In this document: positions 32,002-44,430 of the stretch, in pieces | Layout: every line of letters starts with the position of its first letter | How positions within the stretch are numbered: the first letter of the stretch is position 1 | NCBI GenBank assembly: GCA_031002005.1 | Contig: CM061919.1 | Location: 12,595,687-12,659,686 of the forward strand | Source of the DNA: Vandiemenella viatica | Taxonomy: Eukaryota > Arthropoda > Insecta > Orthoptera > Morabidae | Length of the DNA: 64,000 nt | Direction of reading: 5' to 3' | The notes under the pieces: model-generated | The model's input: only the letters and a program-made list of their open reading frames with translations | Told to the model about the DNA's origin: nothing | The model's database searches: none | Position numbers and translations under genes: made by a program

Positions 32002-32879
32002 TTTAATCTTGTAACTATTTAACTTTATATTAAAATATACTTATAAACTTAAAAATAATTTCGTCTGAATAGAAAAATAATTATTTGAAAATGGGACACA
32101 AAAAAGTAATTTGATGTGGCGCGGGCGTCTCAAACAAATGTCTCAAAGCTAAACTAGATGAATTGAACTACGCCGCAAACAATCGTTATAAATTGAGGGT
32201 AGTTTGTTTCGTAATATTATGCATAATGTTTAGTAATTTTGTAATTTTATTAGAAACGATAACAAACATAACAAATACCATAGCCTACGTACTGTTAAGT
32301 ACCAAAGGTTATTCACCAATAATTAAAATCCGCGTAATTAATTGAATTTTTGTTTAAGAGAAAAAAAAATGATTGATTGTAAATCTATATGAGTATTCCA
32401 TCAATATTGTGTTTTAATGGATGAAAGTGGTTTAAATGAATTGAATGACTGTTGTATTAAAAGCAGTACAGTGCAAGAAATATTGGTTATGAATGAGATT
32501 TTGAATGTTTGAAAGCGTTTAATTGGTAAATATGCTGCTGAATTCTTGTTTATATTTTCTATTTTCACTTAAAGCGTTTACTGACGATTTCCGGTAATTT
32601 TTGTTTTTATGTGATTGTATTGTTTTCGCCCATAATAATAATTTGCCAAATACTTTGTCTGACTTTCGCTACGTTTGGCAGAATAAGTCTTTATAAAACC
32701 ACTCACTGTAGTTAGTATATCTGTCTTTTTATTTATACATTGCGTATATAAAAGCACGAAGTTTGGTGAAATTAGATTTTATTATTTAATTTAATTATGA
32801 GATTCCTAAGGCAGAAGCTGCTAAAATAAAAACTAGATATCTTGGTCAATTTTGCAAGGAACAAACGAAGGTCTCCTCT

Positions 32880-33092
32880 TTTTTTTTTTTTTTAAACTGC
32901 TTAACGTCTCTTAACAGCGAGGTTTTTAGAGACGGGAAAAGATGGGGGGCAAGGAATGGTAAGGAATTCGGCCATGTCCTTTTTGAAGGAAGCATCCCGG
33001 CATTCACCTGGAGTGATTTGGGGAAACCATGTAAAACCCAAATCTGGAAGCCCGGACGGGGATTCGAACCGCCGTCCTCCCGAATGCGAGTC
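32880..33092 (-). mobile_element. SINE copy (head-truncated)
   Basis: Minus-strand member of the main SINE: B-box region GGTTCGAATCCCCGTCC, body, then A tail (T run 32880-32894). The A-box part is missing. Confidence 0.8.
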
Positions 33093-33817
33093 CTCTTTCG
33101 ATTTCTTTTTTTGGCTATAATATGATTAACAGCCCCAATGACTGATTACATGAGATATTAAGGAAAAGTTTTCATTAAACTGAATATCAGTTGTCATACA
33201 TTTTGATATGACAGGTGTTTTTTTATTATTATTATTTTGCCACATTTTCATATCCATCACTATCGAATTTATTTTTACTTTCTGGGTTCTTCCTGTCAAG
33301 TTGTATCAGCTTCTTCAATATTTGCGGTAGAAGGATTTTTCATCCAGTCATACACCTCGAATTTCAAAATATCTTCAAATCGTTTTTCCATGTCTAAACT
33401 TTGTTGAAGAGGGTAGGCTACTGAATCTCCGGAATTATTATCGTTTATAGATAATAACTCAGGAAACTGTTGAAATTTTCATCTCAATAGATTGTAACGC
33501 AGTAGTTAAAAGTTTTCAATAAATAATGACACACAGAACATTTTGTTAACCTATAAGAGTTTTATTAGCTCCTTGAAGGTGCAAATCAGCATTGTTAAAT
33601 CTATTTAAAAAATCTTAAAAAGTCAATTTTATAAAAAAATAAACGAAAGCGTTTCACTATTGGACCAAACCCCACAGCCCACTACGAAAGTTGACAACGC
33701 CTACTAGTCATCCATGAATGAATTCTTGCGAGAGTGTAAACGGCAGTTCGTGTCAGCGCTCGTGCATGAGGCGCGAGACGAGGCGAGACGCGAGGCGAGA
33801 GTGTAAATGCGGCATAA

Positions 33818-34220
33818 CAGTGACTGGATCATGTTTAGCAGGTTTTTGTCTGGTGGCTTGCTCTGCTGGTGTAAAGTTCCATACCTTGTTTTTTTTTTTA
33901 CTCCTACTGGTCTGCAGGTTGTGTTGTTTGGAGTTCCAACCTCTCCTGTGTTTGGGTACTTGGGGTCAATTTTCTTGAGCAATTCATTGACTTCTTGTGC
34001 AGTTGGCTGGCTGTTGAATGCAATTTCTTGTTAGAGGAGGAAAGGCATCTTCTACTTCAGTGGAGACCTGTGAAGAGGCATTTTGGTCATTCAGATTTTA
34101 TTGCATTTGCTACTGTTGCCTCTTCTTCATAGCCTTTGCATATGGCATTGTTCGTCCTTTGTCTCTCATTGAATTTAGCAAATGCTGGACAGTTTCCGCA
34201 CTTCAGTGGGGTTACCCCTT
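33818..34220 (-). pseudogene. Host LINE ORF1, C-terminal part (contig 1, cut by gap)
   Basis: GVTPLKCGNCPAFAKFNERQ, then GYEEEATVANAIKSE and a degenerate tail. Belongs with 39985-41230, where more of ORF1 is visible. Confidence 0.6.
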
Positions 34221-35220
34221 NNNNNNNNNNNNNNNNNNNNNNNNNNNNNNNNNNNNNNNNNNNNNNNNNNNNNNNNNNNNNNNNNNNNNNNNNNNNNNNN
34301 NNNNNNNNNNNNNNNNNNNNNNNNNNNNNNNNNNNNNNNNNNNNNNNNNNNNNNNNNNNNNNNNNNNNNNNNNNNNNNNNNNNNNNNNNNNNNNNNNNNN
34401 NNNNNNNNNNNNNNNNNNNNNNNNNNNNNNNNNNNNNNNNNNNNNNNNNNNNNNNNNNNNNNNNNNNNNNNNNNNNNNNNNNNNNNNNNNNNNNNNNNNN
34501 NNNNNNNNNNNNNNNNNNNNNNNNNNNNNNNNNNNNNNNNNNNNNNNNNNNNNNNNNNNNNNNNNNNNNNNNNNNNNNNNNNNNNNNNNNNNNNNNNNNN
34601 NNNNNNNNNNNNNNNNNNNNNNNNNNNNNNNNNNNNNNNNNNNNNNNNNNNNNNNNNNNNNNNNNNNNNNNNNNNNNNNNNNNNNNNNNNNNNNNNNNNN
34701 NNNNNNNNNNNNNNNNNNNNNNNNNNNNNNNNNNNNNNNNNNNNNNNNNNNNNNNNNNNNNNNNNNNNNNNNNNNNNNNNNNNNNNNNNNNNNNNNNNNN
34801 NNNNNNNNNNNNNNNNNNNNNNNNNNNNNNNNNNNNNNNNNNNNNNNNNNNNNNNNNNNNNNNNNNNNNNNNNNNNNNNNNNNNNNNNNNNNNNNNNNNN
34901 NNNNNNNNNNNNNNNNNNNNNNNNNNNNNNNNNNNNNNNNNNNNNNNNNNNNNNNNNNNNNNNNNNNNNNNNNNNNNNNNNNNNNNNNNNNNNNNNNNNN
35001 NNNNNNNNNNNNNNNNNNNNNNNNNNNNNNNNNNNNNNNNNNNNNNNNNNNNNNNNNNNNNNNNNNNNNNNNNNNNNNNNNNNNNNNNNNNNNNNNNNNN
35101 NNNNNNNNNNNNNNNNNNNNNNNNNNNNNNNNNNNNNNNNNNNNNNNNNNNNNNNNNNNNNNNNNNNNNNNNNNNNNNNNNNNNNNNNNNNNNNNNNNNN
35201 NNNNNNNNNNNNNNNNNNNN
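34221..35220. other. Assembly gap, exactly 1000 N
   Basis: Round-number run of N; frames crossing it are meaningless. Confidence 1.
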
Positions 35221-35419
35221 TGGTACGAACGTAATATGGTGGTTGATGATTGGCCGTTCGTTAGCCAATAGAAGAAGCAGCTATAGACGACGCACGGAGA
35301 CGCCACGTTAGCGTTTTATATAATAGGATTGTTAGTTCCTTATAGTTGTTTTTTTTCCGACATTACAATCAGTAGAATCCTTACTATTAACTAGTTTTAA
35401 GGAGAGTATTCGGTTCTTT

Positions 35420-37333
35420 AATTGGTTCGTACTAGGTTGGTAGAAAGTGACGAAGTGGGTCGAGTTGGGAAGTATCAGATGGAGCTGCTTGACATTCTTG
35501 AATCATCTTCAGAATTATTTGCAATATCTGCTCTATGAGTGCTACTTTTTCGGGTGAGGGGGACTTTTCCTTATCCTTGGGTTGAGGAGGGTAGGGATTC
35601 TGTGTGATAGGTGTTATTGGTATATGATGGGGTACATACATTCTTTGATAAACAGGAGGGTAATGGGGCTTTTGTGCTTTTGGGGTTGCTGGCCTTTGCT
35701 TGTTGCGGCCTACGGTAGTAGTAGTACAAATGAAAGGGTTTTAGAAGGTAGTGAGATACACCAAATTAATTGTCAAAAGCTGTAGAATTCCTAAAGATTA
35801 GAACACTATACGGTTGTTTGGAGAGAGCGCTTTACTTTGGTGACGTGACTCTTGATTTTGTTGGATAGGGATTATAGGACAGTTTTGGAATGCACTTGTT
35901 GAGGCTAAACTGGGTGTCTGCACTGCCATTGGAGAGAGCGGGGGGAATTGCTTTTCGTCGTAGTACAGCGGAGCGGGCGCTGGCTGCCTGCTAATATGTA
36001 TGACGATGGGTGGGATACCAGTTCGGCGTGGGAGAGGCTTTATTGTGGGCCGCTGCCTCACGTGCTTTTTGTTGTTGAACAATTACGGGACATATTCTGT
36101 CATTGGATAAATGAGGACCGTGACAATGCACACATTGTGGATCAGCTGTGCTGGCACACGTCTCCATAGTATGTGGGCCTCCGCACTTATTGCAACGGGG
36201 AGAGCTGCGGCATTGAGTTATACGATGGCAAAACGTAAACAATTATCAAAGATGAGAATTTGTGGGACACGAGGTTCGACTGGGCAACGTGCTCCAAAAA
36301 TTTCTATGTGGTTCGGAAGGGATTTTGATCTAAAGGTGATCATGCATATTGGTATCGGTATTCTCCTATCATTATTTTGGTATGAATTCTTCGTGGTAAA
36401 CCGTTTAACTGCGATAACTGGATAGGGGCTTTCTATCGCCTGTAGGATTTATTCTTCTGACAGGGAGGTGTCTACGTCCCTGATAATACCTTGTTTGTTT
36501 ATCAAAAAATTTGGAATGAATGCTTCTAGTTTTCTGTCCTTGAAAACTGTAGATTGAACCAACAAGTTAGCAGAGGCTGCTGAATTGGTTTCGATTTTTA
36601 ACCTATTCCTCCCGGCCGCTATGATATTGATGATGTCATGCTTATGTGCTGGGCTATGTGTATAAAGAAGTTTCCCTATTGACATGGGGTGAAGTCTACC
36701 AATATTTTTATCCACACTTTCTACGAAGATGAAGTATGGAACCGTGTCTGTGCGACTGTATCGGTTATTCTTACTTCTGTCTCTATTGGAATTTAAGTTG
36801 AGGCTTGGCACCTGGGTTATACTATTTTGGTTAATAGGGTTCCGATTGATCGATAATATACTTTGAACTCCTTCACGATCCGCGGGAATGCTTGTGATAT
36901 CCATGCCCGTACCCTCGTTTAATGTTTTTTGGGTTGGATCACGGCTATCATATTGATGATCTAATTCTGCGACTGAAGTAATTGGGTAGAACACCGCTGA
37001 AGACATAGAAGCTAACTCCTGGGGCACACTCACTGGATTGTTTAACGTTTCAGAGGACGTTTCCTCGTTCGGTAGCTCAGTAGGGTTTCCCTCTATGCGA
37101 GATCGTTTAACAGTTCTTTATTCCGAATTTACATTGTTCAACACTGCGATCGAGGGGCAGCTTGCAGAAGCAGCGTCGTTACCTGGGTAGTTGAGTGGAT
37201 GAAAATGAGATGCCTGTGGCTGGATACCTTGCTGGAAGTGCATCATCGGCAAGGCTGAAGAGGCTGTTTCTGGAAAATAACACGGCTGCAGTGCCGCGTT
37301 GATTATTTGCCCCGTGTCTGGGGGCTCTGCCAT
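35420..37333 (-). pseudogene. LINE ORF1 (gag-like), contig 2 copy
   Basis: Same gene as 29256-31173. Here the central frame is open from MSVPQELASMSSAVFYP (37033) to 36449, where the left copy is interrupted near 30725-30755. The zinc knuckles CNKCGGPHTMETC and CVHCHGPHLSNDRIC are kept. The stop 71 codons after MAEPPDTGQ is shared by both copies, so it is probably genuine. Confidence 0.7.
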
Positions 37334-37431
37334 GTTAGGGCACGGCTCAGGCTTTCAGTAGATGCTAAGAATTGAAGCCTAGTTTAGTATATCTTCAGGC
37401 TATTCAAATTTTATACACACTTCACTGCACT

Positions 37432-37762
37432 CGGTAGGCAGCTATTTGAAGCAGTTTGCCCAGGGACGTGTCGGCAGCTACTCTTGTCGCTTCAATTGAT
37501 GTTAGCTTCGGCAGCGCCGCTTCATGATGTTTTATGGAGGAGCGGATATATATTGCGGTCCCTCCACCTGCTGTCAGTCTGTCGATAGCAGGAGTAGTTA
37601 GCAGCTGCTGCTTTGACTCCCAGCTTAAGGTGGTTTTCGGTCACCAAACAAATGTCAATCTGTCCATCCTTTAAAAATTCATTAAATTCATCCATCTGCT
37701 TCCAAATGCCATTTTAGCATTCCACGAGTATATGATCAGTATGCGGATTCTACTGGCCATGG
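37432..37762 (-). pseudogene. Host LINE endonuclease N-terminus, contig 2 copy
   Basis: Duplicate of 31270-31600, beginning with the same target duplication CGGTAGGCAGCTATT (37432-37446). Confidence 0.65.
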
Positions 37763-37866
37763 TGTTTGTTGGTAGAATTACTTCTTTGCACAACCCTCGA
37801 CTGCTGCCTGTACTACGGCAGCAGCTGCCACGGGATGTCTGCTATCATTGTGGTCACTATTTGTAA

Positions 37867-39981
37867 CGCCGCGTTTACACTCTCGCGCGAGCTTAGACGA
37901 GGCGAGGCGAGACAGCGCGAACGCGAGAGTGTAAGGCTGGTCGTCCAGTGGACGCGTATTTTCGCGAAAAATGTTCGCGCGAATACGCCTATATTCGCGC
38001 GACTGCAAAAAGGAGAGAGAAATGGATGAGTAATATTTTTGCCAAAAGAAAGGAGTTTTCCATTTGGTTGAATGAGGGCCACTATTTTGAGACTTTTCCG
38101 CCTTTTCCTGATTTTTCTTCAAATACTTCCTTAACTCTCTTCTAAACGTATCCCTCAACCCTTTCATTTTAATCTTGTAACTATTTAACTTTATATTAAA
38201 ATATACTTATAAACTTAAAAATAATTTCGTCTGAATAGAAAAATAATTATTTGAAAATGGGACACAAAAAAGTAATTTGATGTGGCGCGGGCGTCTCAAA
38301 CAAATGTCTCAAAGCTAAACTAGATGAATTGAACTACGCCGCAAACAATCGTTATAAATTGAGGGTAGTTTGTTTCGTAATATTATGCATAATGTTTAGT
38401 AATTTTGTAATTTTATTAGAAACGATAACAAACATAACAAATACCATATATACTGTTAAGTACCAAAGGTTATTCACCAATAATTAAAATCCGCGTAATT
38501 AATTGAATTTTTGTTTAAGAGAAAAAAAAAAGATTGATTGTAAATCTATATGAGTATTCCATCAATATTGTGTTTTAATGGATGAAAGTGGTTTAAATGA
38601 ATTGAATGACTGTTGTATTAAAAGCAGTACAGTGCAAGAAATATTGGTTATGAATGAGATTTTGAATGTTTGAAAGCGTTTAATTGGTAAATATGCTGCT
38701 GAATTCTTGTTTATATTTTCTATTTTCACTTAAAGCGTTTACTGACGATTTCCGGTAATTTTTGTTTTTATGTGATTGTATTGTTTTCGCCCATAATAAT
38801 AATTTGCCAAATACTTTGTCTGACTTTCGCTACGTTTGGCAGAATAAGTCTTTATAAAACCACTCACTGTAGTTAGTATAAATCTGTCTTTTTATTATAC
38901 ATTGCGTATATAAAAGCACGAAGTTTGGTGAAATTAGATTTTATTATTTAATTTAATTATGAGATTCCTAAGGCAGAAGCTGCTAAAATAAAAACTAGAT
39001 ATCTTGGTCAATTTTGCAAGGAACAAACGAAGGTCTCCTCTTTTTTTTTTTTTTTAAAAAAACTGCTTAACGTCTCTTAACAGCGAGGTTTTTAGAGACG
39101 GGAAAAGATGGGGGGCAAGGAATGGTAAGGAATTCGGCCATGTCCTTTTTGAAGGAAGCATCCCGGCATTCACCTGGAGTGATTTGGGGAAACCATGTAA
39201 AACCCAAATCTGGAAGCCCGGACGGGGATTCGAACCGCCGTCCTCCCGAATGCGAGTCCTCTTTCGATTTCTTTTTTTGGCTATAATATGATTAACAGCC
39301 CCAATGACTGATTACATGAGATATTAAGGAAAAGTTTTCATTAAACTGAATATCAGTTGTCATACATTTTGATATGACAGGTGTTTTTTTATTATTATTA
39401 TTTTGCCACAGGTTTTCATATCCATCACTATCGAATTTATTTTTACTTTCTGGGTTCTTCCTGTCAAGTTGTATCAGCTTCTTCAATATTTGCGGTAGAA
39501 GGATTTTTCATCCAGTCATACACCTCGAATTTCAAAATATCTTCAAATCGTTTTTCCATGTCTAAACTTTGTTGAAGAGGGTAGGCTACTGAATCTCCGG
39601 AATTATTATCGTTTATAGATAATAACTCAGGAAACTGTTGAAATTTTCATCTCAATAGATTGTAACGCAGTAGTTAAAAGTTTTCAATAAATAATGACAC
39701 ACAGAACATTTTGTTAACCTATAAGAGTTTTATTAGCTCCTTGAAGGTGCAAATCAGCATTGTTAAATCTATTTAAAAAATCTTAAAAAGTCAATTTTAT
39801 AAAAAAATAAACGAAAGCGTTTCACTATTGGACCAAACCCCACAGCCCACTACGAAAGTTGACACGCCTACTAGTCATCCATGAATGAATTCTTGCGAGA
39901 GTGTAAACGGCAGTTCGTGTCAGCGCTCGTGCATGAGGCGCGAGACGAGGCGAGACGCGAGGCGAGAGTGTAAATGCGGCA
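37867..39981 (-). mobile_element. Harbinger-like transposon, contig 2 copy
   Basis: Duplicate of 31705-33814 with TAA at 37864-37866 and 39982-39984. A few extra bases occur near the left inverted repeat (AAAATGTT for TTTC at about 37968). The MADF-like fragment is at about 38006-38167. Confidence 0.65.
39041..39255 (-). mobile_element. SINE copy, contig 2
   Basis: Duplicate of the SINE at 32880-33092, longer T run. Confidence 0.8.
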
Positions 39982-39984
39982 TAA

Positions 39985-41230
39985 CAGTGACTGGATCATG
40001 TTTAGCAGGTTTTTGTCTGGTGGCTTGCTCTGCTGGTGTAAAGTTCCATACCTTGTTTTTTTTTTTACTCCTACTGGTCTGCAGGTTGTGTTGTTTGGAG
40101 TTCCAACCTCTCCTGTGTTTGGGTACTTGGGGTCAATTTTCTTGAGCAATTCATTGACTTCTTGTGCAGTTGGCTGGCTGTTGAATGCAATTTCTTGTTA
40201 GAGGAGGAAAGGCATCTTCTACTTCAGTGGAGACCTGTGAAGAGGCATTTTGGTCATTCAGATTTTATTGCATTTGCTACTGTTGCCTCTTCTTCATAGC
40301 CTTTGCATATATGGCATTGTTCGTCCTTTGTCTCTCATTGAATTTAGCAAATGCTGGACAGTTTCCGCACTTCAGTGGGGTTACCCCTTTAATCGAATTG
40401 CAGTCCCTGGTTGGGGGGGGGGGGGTTACCAGCATATTTTACACATCTGTCAGGCATCACACAGTACCTGGAAATATGCCCAATACCTTGGAATTTGAAG
40501 CACTGAGGAGGGCCTCTTGTGCTTCGAAGCTTCCCATTGGTTACTTTGACGGAGCATAATGTTGTCATTTCGTAGATGGACCTGTTCTCCATAGTATCAA
40601 TTAGGAAAAGTGGTATCTCTTGATGGGTTTCAGGTGAACGGAGTTTTGCTACAGTTATGGATGCATATCATATTTCTTCCAATTTTTCTTTCACTTGCTC
40701 AGGACTCATGTTGAAGGGGAATCTTCTGATTACAACCTTCAATATTTTTCTGGGACTGCTGGAAAAGTGTAGAATGACCAACCATTGCCTATGATGAGTT
40801 TTGTCACTATAGCATGTTGCGCAGTGTCATATACTCTTCTTTGAAGGTTAGCACGTTAGGTGCTGGTCTAGGTTTTTTGGTGTATTATTTGCAGGTTCCT
40901 CTATACTGGCAGTTGCTCGCAGTGGTTTTAAGAGGCCGGGATTGCATCACTGTTGTTAGCAGGTGTGAGTTGGACTGCAGGAGCAGTGCGACTGGGTTTA
41001 ACAAATCCGTCAGCTTCTGTTGCAGTTTTCCTGGTCTTCTTCGGCAGGGTCTTCCTTGTCGCGTTGTACGTCTTGACTCTTTTTTGTTGATGTTCATTAC
41101 TTCTGTAGGTGAGCCATGGGTTATCTTCCAGGGTGTCTGGGAGACTTCGGTATCCTCTTTAAAGGTTTGGTTGGAAGGTCTAGCTGGTTGTCACAGTCGT
41201 GCATGGTGGATTTAATTGATTCCGGCGTCG
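39985..41230 (-). pseudogene. Host LINE ORF1 (gag-like)
   Basis: Minus-strand order: a Lys/Arg-rich start (about 41097), AMVGHSTLFQQSQK, IPLQHESEQVKEKLEEI, the RRM-like ASITVAKLRSPETHQEIPLF, IYEMTTLCSVKVTNGKLRS, then a knuckle PPQCFKFQGIGHISRYC whose second Cys is Phe. A second knuckle (CVKYAG) has Tyr for Cys, then KCGNCPAFAKFNE. Typical insect Jockey/I ORF1 layout. At least three frame breaks and a G run (40413-40425). ORF2 lies across the Harbinger-like insertion. Confidence 0.7.
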
Positions 41231-42003
41231 AAACGCGGCGAACGCTGCTCACTTCGCTCATCGTCCACCACAGTGCCGCAGAAAGCCTAACACGGGTGGA
41301 TTCTGGACCTTCGTTGTGACCGGTTAGGTTTCCAGGCCAGAAACAAAACTATTCCCACGCTCGGGAGTTCTACTATCGCTTGAGTGGGTCGTGGAGCGGT
41401 TTGTCCCTAACAGCCTCGGAAAGGGAGAGTAGGGAGGAACCAAGGCAATCCCAAAGAAGTTGAAACAAAATGTGATGCACTTCTTAAGTTCGATCGTGCT
41501 GCACATAGAACGCACAGTTGCCGGATTGTTGTTTGCCGTTCTGCAGTGCAGACTCTCTTCTAGTATCAGCCAGGTGACGGCTGCATACGGCTACTGCAAC
41601 GACTAAGTGTCAGCCTACGCCGCAAACCCTCCAGTAGTATTAGAGTTAAGCCCCTCACCAGTTGTGAGTAGGATCCCAGAATGTCTGTTACCTCCATTAG
41701 TATTTAAGTATGCTCCATAATGTATATATATCCTCCAATAGTTTTACTTAGGTACCCCCATTAGTTATGCTCCATGTAAAAACAATATTAAGTTCTCCTC
41801 CATTTATTACTGTACTTAACTTAAAACCAGCTATTAAATAGATCTCTATTTCTAAAATATAACAAAAACCTTGTTTTAAGGTATCTTAAATCACACAAGT
41901 GTAGTAGAAATGTTCTGGCACACTATTGACTGGATGGTCTACGCCCATAATGCGTCTGTCTGTCTGCCGCATCTTTCTAATTGACAAGTTCGTTTGACAA
42001 GCC
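41231..42003. other. No gene seen
   Basis: GC-moderate sequence up to about 41640 could be 5' leader of the host LINE; the rest is AT-rich. No motif supported. Confidence 0.35.
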
Positions 42004-42468
42004 GTGCTGCTATTGACCACAGTAAAAGCTTCCTGGATTGGCTCGAAGACTCGATCCGTTCTTTTGCATTGCGTCTTCATCGAGATGGGCAAGCGGAAGC
42101 AAGAGCAAGTTGATAGGCCAGCCGAACTGCAATTACAGCCTCCAGCAATTCCTCGCACATTAACGACAATATCCATGCGCTTGGTAGCAGCGTTCCTTCA
42201 ACAAGGACCAGATGGAGCGAAAAAGCGTGCGAATTTCCTACTGCCACTCGAAGATTTCAACGATGCGGAGACGCTCGAGCAATTGAGAACCCCGAGTTAT
42301 GGTCTCTGCTTGTCAAAATATATCTATGAATTACTGTGGACCTTCCCAGAATTCGTCAAGTGCCTGACAGACTGCAAATACAACCTTCTAGCGAAGAGTA
42401 AAATCTTCATCGGTCGCGCGCTGTGGCCAGAGATGTGGCTGGAGACCTCAGTCATTCCAGCGCTGTGA
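42004..42468 (+). CDS. Hypothetical ORF
   Basis: Likely start MGKRKQEQVDRPAELQLQ at about 42084. Coding-like composition continues through FNDAETLEQLRTPSYGLCLS and FVKCLTDCKYNLLAKSKIF to a TGA, with degenerate continuation (MEQPINLIRRRLDAMP) towards 42700. I do not recognise it. It lies just outside the left end of the 10.6-kb palindromic element and may be a repeat-encoded relic interrupted by that insertion. Confidence 0.3.
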   Translation: MLLLTTVKASWIGSKTRSVLLHCVFIEMGKRKQEQVDRPAELQLQPPAIPRTLTTISMRLVAAFLQQGPDGAKKRANFLLPLEDFNDAETLEQLRTPSYGLCLSKYIYELLWTFPEFVKCLTDCKYNLLAKSKIFIGRALWPEMWLETSVIPAL

Positions 42469-42715
42469 GCCCTCGATTTTGATATGGAACAGCCCATCAA
42501 CCTCATCCGGAGAAGACTGGATGCAATGCCGCACTCGTACTGACCCGATGTCCAGTCACTCCCTCAGGCACAGGAAGACCACGGCGTGGAGCAGTCGTCG
42601 ATGCAGTGGTTAAACAGATTCAGCCCACGGAGTGATCACCGGGTGCAAGGCCGGAGGAGAGCCTTGTCCTACCGGTTATTGCCTTCAACGAGGGTATCAC
42701 ACAAAAAATCTTTGG

Positions 42716-42721
42716 CGCCGT
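42716..42721. other. Target-site duplication CGCCGT (left)
   Basis: Identical to 53307-53312, immediately outside the inverted ends. Confidence 0.75.
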
Positions 42722-42749
42722 AGTAGTATATAAACACTGGATTCACTCC

Positions 42750-43077
42750 CCCTAATTAGGTCACGCGCCCCGCCCCCCTGCGACCGCTTCCCCTATAATT
42801 AGGCGCCTGGCCGACTGTGCGGCCTCTGGCCTATAATTATACGCCACCGCCCTGTCATTATCTACCTGGCTGCCGGAGCTCTAACTAGATCACGCGCCCC
42901 GCCCCCTGCAGGGACAACGGCGCCGCTTACCGTCATTATCTTGGAGGTCGCCTCCACCTACCGGGGCTCTTTGTAGGTCACGCGCCACGCCCACTGCAGA
43001 CACGACGGCGCCTCTTACCGACATTATCTTTGTAGGTCACGCGCCGCGCCCCCTGCAGCCACGCCGGCGCCGTGTTA
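42750..43077. repeat. GC-rich subterminal repeats in left arm
   Basis: Four diverged units starting GTCACGCGCC(C/G)CGCCCCCTGC occur near 42760, 42890, 42978 and 43037, with GGCGCCG and GTCATTATCT between. The right end has one clear unit. Confidence 0.7.
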
Positions 43078-43561
43078 TTTACCCATCCCCACTTCCTGCA
43101 TATTTTTTCGTATAATGTGGTCAACGGTTCAAAACCCCTTATGAGTGTTGTACAAACGCCCTTTCCAATTTTAGTGCTTTCTTTCATGAAATTAAACAAC
43201 TTTGATACTAATTTACAATATTTACAGAACCTTTTTCAAATGTCAAGCTGGTCAACTGAAGTGTTTACCATCAGTAAAGCCTTACACAGTTCTTTTCAAG
43301 TATTTTACCCGTGGCACATACTAATTTATGCGGGAAGGAATAACAATCTATGCATGTGGATAAAAGGCCGTTTATTATTTTATGAGTGATGTACATGGAG
43401 AAACTTAAATGCAGTGCACTACAATTTCCATCATTATCTCGCAAAACTCTGCGACTCGCATTGACAACCCCCGTCGGTTTAATAAAGCGCATGTTGAAGA
43501 ATGGAAATGGCGAAACCTGGTGTCGGCCCATTCAGGCCTAATCTTCCGAAAGATACCAAAA

Positions 43562-43805
43562 GGTTTAACGTCCCCCTCCAAAGGTAGTTTACTAGAATTC
43601 GGTGAGTTTAGTTTTGCGCGATACGTGGACACATTGAACGAGAAGGAATACGGCCATTGCCTTTTGAGCATCACGGCATTCACCTGGAGTGATTTCAGGA
43701 AACCATGGAAAACCCAAATCTGGATGCACGGACGGGGATTCGAACCCGCGTCCCCCGAATGCGCGGCCAGAACGTTAACCGTTCACCCACCACGTTCGGT
43801 CCTTA
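43562..43805 (-). mobile_element. SINE copy in left arm
   Basis: Head ACCGAACGTGGTGGGTGAAC, B box GGTTCGAATCCCCGTCC, body, no clear A tail; mirrored at 52259-52502. Confidence 0.8.
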
Positions 43806-44214
43806 GGATTTGATAACAGCGAAGATATTATACGTACTTTACGTTTCTTTGAACAGCTACGAGTTGCTATTTGTTGCAAGTGAGTGCTAAATTTGTTTCA
43901 TTTGTATATTTATACATCTGGCTTACACAGTTCTTTCCAAAAAGTTATCGCATATCAGGTTTTAGTTTAGCGTGGTACGTGAATAATAATTATTATTTAT
44001 AAACGTGTTGTTCTCGAGTACTAGATGAAATGTGAAGTGATAGGATGATTTCTGAGATCTTGTCAAACTAAGTAGCTCATTTCGGCTTACGGATTGCGGT
44101 GAGCAGTTGTAAGTGTAAAATATAGATTTCTAATGTCAAGGTAGTGGCACTGATCAAACTCGACCGAACTATTTTCAGTGTTACGTTTTCCTGTTTGTAT
44201 GAAAGCACAGAACT

Positions 44215-44430
44215 GTCGAGGTCATTAGGGGCGGGATGGGACTGGAGACTTTTAACTGGAGGGAATTCGGCCATGGCCTTTTGAAGGAAACATCCCGACA
44301 TTCACCTGGAGTGATTTCGGGAAACCATGGAAAATCCAAATCTGGATGCTCGGCTTGAGATTCAAACCCCCGTCCTCCCGAATGCGAGGGCAGTACGTTA
44401 ACCGTTCACCTATTACGCTTGGTGTAGTAT
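44215..44430 (-). mobile_element. SINE copy in left arm (second)
   Basis: Body AAATCACTCCAGGTGAATGT; B box diverged (TTTGAATCTC). Ends CATTAGGGGCGGGATG; mirrored at 51634-51843. Confidence 0.75.

Larger units (their letters stand above)
31705..33814 (-). mobile_element. Harbinger-like DNA transposon with MADF fragment
   Basis: Inverted ends CGCCGCGTTTACACTCTCGC and TGCCGCATTTACACTCTCGC are flanked by TAA (31702-31704, 33815-33817). Secondary palindromes of CTCGCG lie near both ends. It carries a MADF-like piece at the left and a SINE. No DDE transposase frame found. It separates ORF1 from ORF2 of the host LINE. Confidence 0.65.
35221..40388. repeat. Near-identical repeat of 29058-34220 (probable unmerged contig overlap)
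   Basis: Starts at the first base after the gap (matching 29058) and ends where the left contig ends (34220 matches about 40388). Differences are mostly single-base indels in homopolymers plus a few substitutions. It contains second copies of the Helitron 5' end, LINE ORF1, Harbinger-like element and SINE. Real only if confirmed by depth. Confidence 0.85.

Noticed and set aside
34018..35311. Long frames of 350-417 codons around 34-35.3 kb
   Set aside because: They run through 1000 N and are artefacts of translating the gap.
29058..40388. Tandem segmental duplication of a 6.2-kb unit
   Set aside because: Both repeat edges coincide with the gap edges, so an unmerged contig overlap explains it better.
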